The notes under the pieces are model-generated. The model ran no database searches and was not told the origin of the DNA. It saw nothing but the letters and a program-made list of their open reading frames with translations. This document shows positions 20,101 to 26,714 of a DNA stretch of 50,676 nucleotides, in pieces. The DNA is taken from positions 1 through 50,676 of the forward strand of contig CADDZH010000027.1 in the NCBI GenBank assembly GCA_902812455.1, written 5' to 3'. Origin of the DNA: Chloroflexota bacterium. Its GTDB lineage: Bacteria; Chloroflexota; Ktedonobacteria; Ktedonobacterales; Ktedonobacteraceae. Position 1 is the stretch's first letter; every line of letters begins with the position of its first letter. Position numbers and translations under genes: made by a program.

Positions 20101-21191
20101 TCAGCCAATATACAAACAAGGGCTTTACGGGGCAGTATAACGACTCCGTCTCTGGCCTGGATTACTACACCTCACGCTACTATGACCCGGTGGCTGGGGT
20201 GTTCTTGTCGGCGGACAAGGCGCAAGGCAACCCGGCAGGTCTGAACCCCTATGATTACGTGGGAGGTAACCCGGAAACCAGGACCGATCCCAATGGGCAA
20301 TATGTTGCGCCCGGAGGCGGCAGCAATGGTGGGCCGCCGCCTTCCTGCTCACAATTGGGCACCTGCAACACCATTGGCGGCGGAACCTCCACTCCCTGGC
20401 CTGTGATAACTAGCGTTTCCACCCTGTTCTGGTGGCCGTCCACCTACACGTACACGACGAACGTGCTGAGTTCAAGCGTGACGGCGGCTCTGTCCGTCAA
20501 ACCAGTCTCCACGCCACCGAGCACCTCCGCCAGCAATGATCCCCTGTCAAGGAGCATCACCTCCTGTGGCGTGCCCGGTGGCAGTCAGCCGACCTGTGGT
20601 GACTATGGCGTCTTCTATGCCCTCTATACCCCAGGTGGGGTTGTCCCCTCACCTGGTTCCTTCTGTTTCTTCTGTAGTCCAGGTGGGGGCGGTGATACCT
20701 CTGGTGAGGGAGAGAACTATCGGGTCGTCAACCTCGCTGAAGAATTCGGTCTGTCCAGTGGCGAAGGAGAAAGTGCAGAAAGCTTAAGTAGTGATACTCT
20801 CACCGGAGAGGAACAAAATCTTGGGCAAAGTTTTCAGAACTATATCGCGGAAAATCTCGATATTATCTTCGGAAGAGATATGGGAACAATCGAAGAATAC
20901 AACCGCGAGGTAACTACTCCGATGGGGAGAACCGATATCGACATCGTAACCGATAAAGCTCTAGTGGAGACTACTACAAGGAAGTTTTTTGATGCTACCG
21001 GTCAACTCAATAAAGGGATGGAGGATGCCTTCATTACGAAGATACAGAAATATAGATTATATGCTCAAAGTCCTGAAGGAGCAGGTAGAGCGATCTTCGT
21101 AGCTTATGATCAAGATGCTGGTTTAACTCCTCTTCTAGAGAGCAAGTTTCGGGAATGGAGCATCATTTATCAGGGGGTTCCTTTCCCATGA
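14160..21191 (+). CDS. Large exported RHS-repeat polymorphic toxin with nuclease-like tip
   Basis: A 2343-residue protein. Residues 1-50 form a long basic then hydrophobic signal sequence. A Thr/Pro-rich linker lies at about 168-190. An SpvB/TcdB-like opening (GQVSYSYPLQL to GDGWSLSLGS) starts near residue 318. YD/RHS repeats (YDxxGNxxxx, YDALGRV) fill about 1080-1990. The RHS core follows (GQYNDSVSGLDYYTSRYYDP to NPETRTDPNGQY, about 1995-2045). A conserved post-core linker runs to GGGGDTSGEG (about 2187). After this the sequence changes to a more AT-rich variable C-terminus of about 155 residues. It has an Asp-rich strand (TDIDIVTDKALVETT, D2261 and E2270) and a following helix (KIQKYRLYAQ), the layout of a PD-(D/E)xK nuclease, although the usual Lys after E is Thr. 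The RHS cage would enclose and release this tip. AGAAGGAG lies six bases before the ATG. Confidence 0.9.
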   Translation: MLPSSSRAPLCSSAARTRRSPHLVRHILMLCCLLILLSTYLSNGWVASAAQVFVASKPQAIPAHMTYQQFLQLAHRSAQQRRPFVWSPHIPPVPLTKQEQAFLHTQRPLLPTAEPASMQPIKQQLTAAFLAGSPGVQALDLLSSDKRLEVRIPAGAFDLSQASISGKPPTATPVRTTPTPSPTPKPPAGGVSGPLTLIISAQHGHFVGEMNELGQYQVQLLTAQGQPVSGVILRRPITFLYHYQPWEMTALDLDPAQVFLSWPNQAYADTKAHRSTAQDVILMTNNPKTHILSAQSTVLGIGIFALSGDPQNQSPPVPNQVSVGGNTGQVSYSYPLQLAPAPDGFAPQLALLYSSGTTNERQSVNSPAGDAGDGWSLSLGSITATVYPSGSAGGAQTWYSISGVDNISDRLVPDPNHSGWFLTQHLSSLRINNLLTANNEPCFQVWDTSDTYYQFGCTTDSLQYRYDSNGVHLYRWDLDEIVAPNDGSSATQKEIFVSYFQDCVPFPSSGNCPGAYNSTSTIRDAGIKQIRYGSGPWGGQLTLAGTIDFQYVAPNTNSSQSPWVLQTYGNGTYNCDGTPPTGTTNLRCDDPQNDPGGENAPAVQSTLSLKKVISYVGPDNITDGTGGYPAYEYDFTYDDPTFSQCTDPLTQVNEYCAGEHLLTALTPIVYQSGTAHTLQPLLFDYSQKSDTYYDSAQTVPGGSHYSVKTNWRYLADYIDTNSGVGEHIDYETAYNNSNGTPYDPSTGDNRNDPTFCFTHAGTSLDCNSSQNSSFNHPDNHAWSEQVIIDRKSFGIDSSTMSQAMTTYAYVLKVTVSTGCPADSQNDTNCVGDNWIPPSDSDWEDFYHAQFQGFNTVDIVSPADDLTVQSYFSTDGWNTSSGYGGNAFAGDLAQEDIYQGPSSSGPHLVNITNNYAGYNGTSIPCIANVNPYDPCEAIVYSSTTTTYEGSTASNPPAVTTSYYYDDYNPPGTAQSSWSLNLSGYHNLLEQAITGSNTPENPNPTITQQWTYTTTDSGYITTGWYFYDVNKVAHSEVDDSSGHKWDCQAFTYDEGASSTPEAGWLTTVNAYSSAGCNPGSYGTPLTTTATGYDAYGNLVASVDGVGIANPSFYGSTGISGKNGCTLASAPAIMSSTWSKTAYTTCAVYDSTYHALPTSMTNAFSQTSTVAYDASQGNLPISTTDVNSQQTGYSYSYDQNGNRTVKVSEPGEASGSYTFESVTNSLCSPSMPTGTTTPCFEIDTNSSLYPNAITRTYYDGLGRKVETRTPGPTSGNDTIQFTVYNDANHTTFTSVPFEVASGSSWLDPATATDKNGHTPAGATTFYDALGRVIATQDPIFGSPGVPGIACPALGKNATTCTVYMLASPQGSSALYDTQEAIDPNNHVTETFLDALGRTADIQYYSGLAGGSLTANEQISYVYNVLGEPTQVTVSDLAPQSGQSITSATTTMQYDDLGRLTQLVDSDRGTHTYTYDADSQLLIDTSGTRIIGYNDDLLGRVGCVQAGTATSDADGSCTSGSHPYIQNTYDTSQIGTQGSTDFPIGRLTKSVASTYYPEGGNTNSNELYQHDARGRIITERLRLPVLPSSWNLSLPTYQLTQSYNDADQPVTTTTSVTNQSGLGYTFTRVYDGTTGVLTGLSTNGSAQANLASLSYNVNALISSIATLSSTGSSLASEAFSYDGDLRPVEASATWQAGSGQSGTFFDEAQGYDPASNVDTVTTTMNQPNGQSGIYSETQNFCYDEQNRLLWAGNSGTQPSAGNGTCGSGILTSGFPGGSYSNSFIYTHLGQLWQGPVAGSGSNQQYLYCSSSAPHQLTGIYSLGATCANPGTASYATSYDTWGNVTSRIYNSQTATLSYNKVDQMVEWQVPNTNQAWYAYDASGNRTLQRTTIGSTTSVTVYAFGLEEYTYTGSGTLTSSTHYYSLAGRLIGELTGLGTMSTNFFLSDGLGSILGVFSNTAGSATLLSEQLFAPYGSQRSSSGNAISQYTNKGFTGQYNDSVSGLDYYTSRYYDPVAGVFLSADKAQGNPAGLNPYDYVGGNPETRTDPNGQYVAPGGGSNGGPPPSCSQLGTCNTIGGGTSTPWPVITSVSTLFWWPSTYTYTTNVLSSSVTAALSVKPVSTPPSTSASNDPLSRSITSCGVPGGSQPTCGDYGVFYALYTPGGVVPSPGSFCFFCSPGGGGDTSGEGENYRVVNLAEEFGLSSGEGESAESLSSDTLTGEEQNLGQSFQNYIAENLDIIFGRDMGTIEEYNREVTTPMGRTDIDIVTDKALVETTTRKFFDATGQLNKGMEDAFITKIQKYRLYAQSPEGAGRAIFVAYDQDAGLTPLLESKFREWSIIYQGVPFP

Positions 21192-21291
21192 TACACTAAA
21201 AACATGATCGACAAACGAAGAGGGATAGGCTTGCTTCAAGGCATATCCTTCTCCCTTTGAATTTTGCGAATCAAGCACAGGAGAGCAAACT

Positions 21292-21948
21292 ATGAGTCAT
21301 ACCATGTATGGTAACCTGACCTTGACCTCGTCTAGGGGATCAACCTACTGGTGGCCGCTCGTTTTTGAGATTATGCGCTGGCATGGTTTTGTCTTTGCCC
21401 TTCCTCAAGGACTTCATGGAAAGGGCAATTACATCTATTTCCATTATCTTCCAGGCAATCTGGAGACAGAAGCAGTCTCAGACTCTTTCAAAGGGCTATG
21501 GGATGAGATCTATGCCGAGCGTGGGAGTGTAACGGTCCTTTTTCGCACTGTTGATCCAGAGGAAGCTTTTGCTATCGAAATCTACCTCCTCAAAAAAGAG
21601 AATCCCTCAGAGGTGGACCTTTCTCTTGCTTTAGAGGGAGCAGAACTCATGAGTGTCCCATTGGAACTAGCTAGAAACAGGCTCAAACGGGTGATTGAGT
21701 GCGTGAAAACATTGTATGTGTTGTGCCAACCATGTACTGGGGAGATACATTGGTATCATGTCGCCGACTACGCGCCATGGGCAGCACTCGGCAAACCTCT
21801 GGAACCTGGATCACCTGAGAAGCCCATATTGAGGCGAGGAGATGAGCGAGTTGCCACCCAAACATTGCCAGAGGGAGGCTATATTCATATGCTTGATCCT
21901 GTACCGATCCCAAGAACAAAAGGCTGGGAATTCATCTCACTCCTGTGA
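21292..21948 (+). CDS. Unknown protein, candidate immunity to the RHS tip toxin
   Basis: A 218-residue cytosolic protein with no signal peptide or membrane segment, and no family recognised. It starts 100 bp after the RHS stop on the same strand, where cognate immunity genes of polymorphic toxins usually lie. Its base composition is AT-richer, like the toxin tip rather than the RHS backbone. It is rich in aromatic residues and acidic patches (YFHYLPGNLETEAVSDSF; EGAELMSVPLELA). GAGAG-rich sequence precedes the ATG at 21292. The immunity role is inferred from position only. Confidence 0.6.
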   Translation: MSHTMYGNLTLTSSRGSTYWWPLVFEIMRWHGFVFALPQGLHGKGNYIYFHYLPGNLETEAVSDSFKGLWDEIYAERGSVTVLFRTVDPEEAFAIEIYLLKKENPSEVDLSLALEGAELMSVPLELARNRLKRVIECVKTLYVLCQPCTGEIHWYHVADYAPWAALGKPLEPGSPEKPILRRGDERVATQTLPEGGYIHMLDPVPIPRTKGWEFISLL

Positions 21949-21975
21949 GATGAAAGAAGAGAAGCAAGCGAAGTG

Positions 21976-22338
21976 ATGAATTCTGCATCTCTTGTAACAT
22001 TTGTATTACTAGCAGGGGGAATCATTTACGGAGGTTTTTTGCTCTACACGATACGTCTGTTTGTACGCCAGACCAAGCTCACGGCTCATATGAGCCGTGA
22101 AAAGCTATCAGAACTCCTTCCAAAGGCAAAGCAAAGCCGTACAGGTTTCCTGATAGCAGTGATTATCGTAGACAGCGCAAGCTGGTTTCTCTTTGGAAGA
22201 ACTTCTTCCTTAGTTGTCTATCTTCGAGGGATACTTATTGCCAATCTCTTTTTCATCATAGTCATTATAGGATTACAGTGTTATGTTCGTGGAGTCAAGA
22301 AAAGGCTCGAAGAATTGTCCTCGCACGGAGAAGAGTGA
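21976..22338 (+). CDS. Small two-to-three-helix membrane protein in the RHS island
   Basis: 120 residues (GTG at 21973 directly followed by ATG at 21976). Hydrophobic segments lie at about residues 7-28, 58-75 and 82-105, separated by basic loops (RLFVRQTKLTAHMSREKL; KAKQSRTG). The C-terminus is charged (KKRLEELSSHGEE). No family is recognised. It stands between the first candidate immunity gene and the orphan RHS tip, so it may be a second immunity or accessory membrane protein. It begins 27 bp after the preceding stop, as in an operon. Confidence 0.55.
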   Translation: MNSASLVTFVLLAGGIIYGGFLLYTIRLFVRQTKLTAHMSREKLSELLPKAKQSRTGFLIAVIIVDSASWFLFGRTSSLVVYLRGILIANLFFIIVIIGLQCYVRGVKKRLEELSSHGEE

Positions 22339-22370
22339 GACAAGATTACACCAACTAGTAAACTAGCTCG

Positions 22371-23423
22371 GTCTCGGAGCTGGATTACTACACCTCGCGC
22401 TACTATGACCCGGTGGCTGGCATGTTTTTGTCGGCGGACAAAGCGCAGGGCAATCCTCAGGGGGTGAACCCCTATGGTTATGTCGGGGGTAACCCGGAAA
22501 CCAGGGCGGATCCGAGCGGGCAGTATGTTGCTCCACCAACTGGCGGAGGTGGACCACCGCCCTCCTGCTCGCAACTGGGCACTTGTAATACCATTGGCGG
22601 CGGAACGCCTAATGCCTGGACTGCGGCCCTCACGTTTTCCACTCAGGTCTGGTGGCCGGTCACCTCCTCGATAACCGTGCTGAGTCCGAGCATGACAGCG
22701 GCTCTTTCCGTCAAACCAGTCTCCACGCCTTCGAGTAGCTCCAGTGGGAATGACCCCATATCAAGGAGCATCACCTCCTGCAACGTGCCCGGTGGCAGCC
22801 AGGCGAGCTGTGGTGACTATGGCGTCTTCTATGCCCTTTATACCTCAAGTGGGGTTGTCCCCTTACCCGGTTCCTTCTGTTTCTTCTGTAGTCCAGGTGG
22901 GGGTGGTGATACGTATGGTGAGGGGACGCGGTTCAATGATTTGACTAGCCTGATGGAAGAGGACTCGGGCAGTGCATCGAGTCTCGCAGCCAGTGCCTCA
23001 GTGGAGACACTGGAAAGCTGGGGCAGCCATGATCCTGAACTGCAATGGGATCTTCTCACTGTTGCTGAAGACATCCGTAACGAAAATGGATGGACCAGCA
23101 CCAGCGCTTATGAGAAGAACTTAGCCTTCATTGCGAATACTGACTTGGTGGCGCTCAGTGGGAGATACTCTCCTGAAGGAACCGTCGGTTCTCCTGAAGA
23201 GGATTATACATTCGAGGTTACGCCTGGAAAAGAGTTCCATGCCGAGGTAAAATTGCTTGAGTATCAAGCTGCTAACTACAATGGCAATGTGACGAACCTT
23301 TTCACAGAGATTGAGCCATGTGAGGCATGCCAAAATGTGATACAACAATACCGAGATCGATTTGGAGAGAGCAGTCTTCAAGTCGAATGGTACTACCCTC
23401 GCTATTACAGGTTTGTCTCGTAA
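22371..23423 (+). CDS. Orphan RHS core tip with deaminase-like toxin domain
   Basis: The frame opens after a stop at 22359-22361 and becomes homologous to the intact RHS protein at SVSELDYYTSRYYDP. It stays homologous through the core and linker to GGGGDTYGEG (nt about 22925), then diverges into a different C-terminus. That tip carries HAEVKLLEY (H and E at residues 276 and 278 counted from a GTG at 22413) and PCEAC (303-306). This is the H-x-E plus P-C-x-x-C zinc and catalytic signature of the cytidine-deaminase fold, resembling bacterial toxin deaminases. No good ribosome-binding site precedes GTG 22413, so it may be silent until recombined onto an intact RHS, or be expressed weakly. A SUKH immunity gene follows 21 bp later. 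Confidence 0.8.
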   Translation, partial: VSELDYYTSRYYDPVAGMFLSADKAQGNPQGVNPYGYVGGNPETRADPSGQYVAPPTGGGGPPPSCSQLGTCNTIGGGTPNAWTAALTFSTQVWWPVTSSITVLSPSMTAALSVKPVSTPSSSSSGNDPISRSITSCNVPGGSQASCGDYGVFYALYTSSGVVPLPGSFCFFCSPGGGGDTYGEGTRFNDLTSLMEEDSGSASSLAASASVETLESWGSHDPELQWDLLTVAEDIRNENGWTSTSAYEKNLAFIANTDLVALSGRYSPEGTVGSPEEDYTFEVTPGKEFHAEVKLLEYQAANYNGNVTNLFTEIEPCEACQNVIQQYRDRFGESSLQVEWYYPRYYRFVS

Positions 23424-23444
23424 GGATATGGAGGGACTACATGC

Positions 23445-23975
23445 ATGTATCTTGATAGGGTGAAAGAGCGGGTGCAGGAACTACACTTGCTAGCTCAGAA
23501 TGTGGTCTGGCCTTGTACTGAGCAAGAGATAGAGCAATTAGAAGAGTGGATGCATATCTCGTTACCAGCAGCCTACAAAGAGTTTCTATTATGGATGGGG
23601 CATCGTGCTGGAGGATTATTTTTCGATGCTCATTGTCATTACTGGGATCTTGAGCATAACCAGATTGTGGCAGCCCAGATGCTTCAGGAAAATAACTTTC
23701 CCGTCTCGCTTCCCCAGGATGCCTTTGTGTTCTATATTGATCAGGCCACCATATTCTACTTCTTTCTTCTTTCTGAAGGAGAAGATCCTCCTGTTTATAT
23801 GTATGAGGAATTAATGCCAGGGCCTACTTTCCCGCTTGCCTATCACAAATACAGTGAGTATTTGGCAGCAGAAGTTGAAAAATATGCGAATTTTCGTCAA
23901 CGCGTTGCTACTCGTGAGAAGCTGCGTGAAAGGCGGAAAGAGCTAGGTAAAGAACGCGGGGGAGATCCCCTGTAG
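23445..23975 (+). CDS. SUKH (SMI1/KNR4) family immunity protein, copy 1
   Basis: A 176-residue cytosolic protein. The SUKH-1 signature is visible: CTEQEIEQLEEWMHISLPAAYKEFLLWMG with the W and the LPxxYKxFL element, then a hydrophobic core with YFFLLSEGEDPPVYMYEE. The C-terminal tail is charged and probably helical (REKLRERRKELGKER). SUKH proteins are common immunity partners of nuclease and deaminase toxins, and this gene lies 21 bp behind the deaminase-like tip. GGAGGG nine bases upstream supports the ATG at 23445. The first 35 residues are almost identical to those of the paralogue at 25090. Confidence 0.85.
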   Translation: MYLDRVKERVQELHLLAQNVVWPCTEQEIEQLEEWMHISLPAAYKEFLLWMGHRAGGLFFDAHCHYWDLEHNQIVAAQMLQENNFPVSLPQDAFVFYIDQATIFYFFLLSEGEDPPVYMYEELMPGPTFPLAYHKYSEYLAAEVEKYANFRQRVATREKLRERRKELGKERGGDPL

Positions 23976-24078
23976 ACTCAGCAGGAGGAGTCATAGCTGG
24001 TTTATGGATATATACATTGACACAATCCCTAATTTTCTCTACCTCCAATAAGCTCTTAATGCCAGTCACTTGCGTACA

Positions 24079-25050
24079 ATGGCTTCGTTCACAGGAGGGC
24101 TAACATTGCAAGAAGAGTATCGAGAAAGCTCTTTCAGTGGAGAAATCAGTAATCCACAGGTTTTATCTGAAGATCCTGAGGTCTTTGAGTTCAGACTGAG
24201 ACCACTTCGGGAAGGGATGATAGATTCTGGTGTAGCCTATCTGCTTACAGAAGCTGGGAAATCCTATCCTGCTCTCGTTCGGGCGATACGGTATCCACAG
24301 GATCGTTCTCCAGAGTTACAGGTGAAGCAACGACACCACGAAGAGCAATATGTTACTCTAGAAGGCATTACTTCTGCTCAAGCAAACCAGGTACACCAAC
24401 TGATTCAGCGGCAAGAGCCGAAAATCCTTGCCTTTGTGGGAGCACTAATGCATCACTTTTCATTGCCAATCCTCCCACAGGGCTGCGTGGGAATTCGCGT
24501 TCGCCCTATTCGGCATGATAGCCTGCTCAATCCAGATGGGGTACTGCTGGGTCGTGGAATGATTCACCTGATAGCTTCATCGGGTGAAGTCTATAGAGCA
24601 ACAATTCGTGGTTCTAGCCGTTCGCACTTCGACATGTCAAGTCATACTACTGCATGGACCCAAGACCTTTTTCTCGAGGGGATCACATTTGAGCAAGTGC
24701 AATATATTCAAAGAGTCACCCAGGAGGTAGGTCCACAAGCTACCACCTCAATAGGCAGCATTCTCACGACGCAAGCTACAGATGGCGAACCTGAGACGAT
24801 TGAATTGCACGTGCGTATGCTGCAACAGGGCTTAATGCGTAAGAGCGGTGGAGAGGCCCAACTGATCAGCAGATCAGGGGCAATATTCTCAATTGTCATT
24901 CACCATATCACGCCTTTATCGACCTTTCATGTAACCCCTTCTGGAAGAAGCCGGCGTGAATACCTCATCTCGGTAGAAGGGATTCCCGTGTCTCAGGCAG
25001 AGGAGATGCAAACATTGATACAAGAGCCAGCACAACTAGAGATCGATTAA
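24079..25050 (+). CDS. Unknown protein with three tandem domain repeats
   Basis: About 323 residues from the ATG at 24079 (an in-frame TTG lies at 24070; no strong ribosome-binding site decides between them). Three divergent repeats of about 75-80 residues occur at roughly 39-114, 140-219 and 245-318, numbered from the TTG. Each opens with a [FIL]x[VL]R[PM][IL] strand and a glycine turn. Next comes a strand with S-G-x-x-[YF]xxxI[RH]. Each ends [FV]xxEGI[TP]xxQAxxxxxLIQ. No signal peptide is seen and no family is recognised. It lies between two SUKH immunity paralogues, so it may itself be an immunity protein or a toxin-associated adaptor. Function is unknown. Confidence 0.6.
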   Translation: MASFTGGLTLQEEYRESSFSGEISNPQVLSEDPEVFEFRLRPLREGMIDSGVAYLLTEAGKSYPALVRAIRYPQDRSPELQVKQRHHEEQYVTLEGITSAQANQVHQLIQRQEPKILAFVGALMHHFSLPILPQGCVGIRVRPIRHDSLLNPDGVLLGRGMIHLIASSGEVYRATIRGSSRSHFDMSSHTTAWTQDLFLEGITFEQVQYIQRVTQEVGPQATTSIGSILTTQATDGEPETIELHVRMLQQGLMRKSGGEAQLISRSGAIFSIVIHHITPLSTFHVTPSGRSRREYLISVEGIPVSQAEEMQTLIQEPAQLEID

Positions 25051-25089
25051 CAGAGCAAAAAGGGCTAACCCAATAAGGAAGAGGCATGA

Positions 25090-25632
25090 ATGATGTATCT
25101 GGACAGGGTGAAAGAGCGGGTGCAGGAACTGCACTTGCTAGCTCAGAATGTGGTTTGGCCCTGTACTGAGCAAGAGATAGAGCAATTAGAAGAATGGCTC
25201 AACATTGAATTGCCCGCTGCCTATAAAGAATTTCTGCTCTGGATGGGTCATCGTGCAGGGCAATTGTTTGCGGATGCTTCTTGTAACTATTGGGACCTTG
25301 AAGGTAATCAGACACTGGCAGTAGAGATATTGCATGAAAATAGCTTTCCTACCTCGCTCCCAAAAGATGCCTTTGTGTTTTTAATTAATCAGGGCTACAA
25401 ATTCTACTTCTTCCGTCTTTCCGAAGGAGCCGATCCGCCAGTATACTACTACGAAGAACTGATGCAGGAACCTGCCTTTCCAAGTGTCTGTGAGCACTTC
25501 AGTGAATATCTTGAGCAGAGAGTAGAAGAGCATGCGAATTTTCTCAAACGTTCTAAGGCTCGCATTGCAGAGCTGCAAGCGGAGCGTGAAAAACGAGAAA
25601 CAGAACGTAAGACTCGTGGAGCAGAGTCATAA
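25090..25632 (+). CDS. SUKH (SMI1/KNR4) family immunity protein, copy 2
   Basis: 180 residues, clearly paralogous to the 23445 gene: the first ~35 residues (YLDRVKERVQELHLLAQ and on) are nearly identical, then similarity falls towards the C-terminus, which ends in a charged coiled tail (AELQAEREKRETERK). It carries the same SUKH-1 elements (LPAAYKEFLLWMGHRAG; FYFFRLSEGADPPVYYYEE). Two adjacent ATGs (25090, 25093) exist, with GGAAGAGG upstream; by analogy with copy 1 the second may be used. No toxin gene is adjacent, so this looks like a retained immunity gene whose cognate tip has been lost, or a protective duplicate. Confidence 0.85.
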   Translation: MMYLDRVKERVQELHLLAQNVVWPCTEQEIEQLEEWLNIELPAAYKEFLLWMGHRAGQLFADASCNYWDLEGNQTLAVEILHENSFPTSLPKDAFVFLINQGYKFYFFRLSEGADPPVYYYEELMQEPAFPSVCEHFSEYLEQRVEEHANFLKRSKARIAELQAEREKRETERKTRGAES

Positions 25633-25635
25633 AAT

Positions 25636-25668
25636 ATCCGGCCAGTACAGCGACTCCGTGCCGGGCCT
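25636..25668 (+). pseudogene. RHS core scrap downstream of the second SUKH gene
   Basis: Encodes the peptide GQYSDSVPGL, matching GQYNDSVSGL of the intact RHS core (nt about 20134-20160). Homology stops exactly where the orphan tip at 22371 begins (SVSxLDYY). It is followed by a non-RHS palindromic GGGTAGGCGCAAGGACTACCC. Confidence 0.65.
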
Positions 25669-25723
25669 GCGGGTAGGCGCAAGGACTACCCCTACCCTCA
25701 TCATGTTCTTGATTTGTCTTGTT

Positions 25724-26602
25724 TCAAGACGTTCCTTGTAAAAAGTCCAGCATGAAGCGGTTTACCTTTTCGGGCTGTTCCTGTTGTACCCAATGGCCGC
25801 TATCGGGAATGCGCTTGACCTGGATGTGGTCTACCCATTGCTCGAGGTCCTCTGTCAGCTCGATGCCCAGGGCGATATCTTGCTCGCCCCAGATGAGCAG
25901 GGTTGGCGCGGTAATACGTACAGCCTGCTTTTTCAGCGATCCAGGCCGGAGAAGGAATGGCAAAATCTGTCGATAGTAGTTCAGCGCGGCGGTCATTGCG
26001 CCTGGCTTGCTCATGGCCTGCTGGTATTTAGCCGTGATCGTGCGGGGAAAGGCGTCTTTCTGCACAGCAGCTCCTCTCAGCATACGCCCAATAGCGTTCG
26101 CGTGATTGCGCAGCAGCAGGAACTCGGGGAGCCAGGGGATTTGAAAGAGGAACATATACCAGCTTTTGCGCAACTGGCGAAGCGTGCGCAGTTCGCGAGC
26201 CATGGCTAAAGGGTGAGGCGCGTTCATGACGATCAGGCGCTCGGTCATATGTGGATAGCGCATAGCAAAGGCCCAGGCCAGCGCTCCGCCCCAGTCGTGT
26301 CCAACAATGATCGCCTTCTCATATCCCAATCCCCTGACCAGCCCCTCGATATCGCTTACCAGGGTGGAGATGTCATAGCCTGTACGGGGTTTATCCGTAT
26401 CATTATAGCCGCGCAGATCGGGGGCTACGACGGTATAGCCATGCTCGGCCAGAACAGGGATCTGGTAGCGCCAGGAGTACCAGAACTCTGGAAAGCCATG
26501 CAACAGGACGATCAAGGGTCCTGTGCCCTGGGTGACGCAGTGCATGCGGATACCGTTAGTGATGATATCGCGATGCGACCAGGTTTCAGTTTCGTTAGAC
26601 AT
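25724..26602 (-). CDS. Alpha/beta hydrolase, soluble epoxide hydrolase-like
   Basis: About 292 residues. The oxyanion region HGFPEFWYSWR and the nucleophile elbow GHDWGG (Asp nucleophile) are the epoxide hydrolase/haloalkane dehalogenase pattern. The acid WGEQDIALG and the base histidine in DSGHWVQQEQPEKVN complete the triad. The lid tyrosines are likely in the RNHANAIGRML to YYRQI region. Epoxide hydrolysis is most likely, but ester or fluoroacetate-type dehalogenation is possible. The frame begins at a TTG (26614); the ATG at 26602 is preferred. It has no strong ribosome-binding site and is a single gene. Confidence 0.82.
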   Translation of the reverse strand: MSNETETWSHRDIITNGIRMHCVTQGTGPLIVLLHGFPEFWYSWRYQIPVLAEHGYTVVAPDLRGYNDTDKPRTGYDISTLVSDIEGLVRGLGYEKAIIVGHDWGGALAWAFAMRYPHMTERLIVMNAPHPLAMARELRTLRQLRKSWYMFLFQIPWLPEFLLLRNHANAIGRMLRGAAVQKDAFPRTITAKYQQAMSKPGAMTAALNYYRQILPFLLRPGSLKKQAVRITAPTLLIWGEQDIALGIELTEDLEQWVDHIQVKRIPDSGHWVQQEQPEKVNRFMLDFLQGTS

Positions 26603-26631
26603 AGAGGTACACAAATAAGGAGCTATCAGAT

Positions 26632-26700
26632 GTCATCCTGAGCGAAGCGAAGGATCTCTGCCGATCGACAGCGGATGCTTCGCTTCGCTCAGCATGACAT
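26632..26700. repeat. Palindromic core of repeat family A
   Basis: TGTCATCCTGAGCGAAGCGAAG at the left and its near-complement CTTCGCTTCGCTCAGCATGACAT at the right, around CAGCGGATG. The same core is inside the MITE at 44439-44580. The outer TTAGGCAAGG termini are absent here. Confidence 0.6.
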
Positions 26701-26714
26701 ACCACACATTGATC

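Noticed and set aside
17100..20108. Long minus-strand ORFs (for example 585 and 401 codons) within the RHS gene
   Set aside because: They are antisense to a clear RHS coding region, have repetitive Ala/Gly/Val-rich translations without domains, and no ribosome-binding sites.
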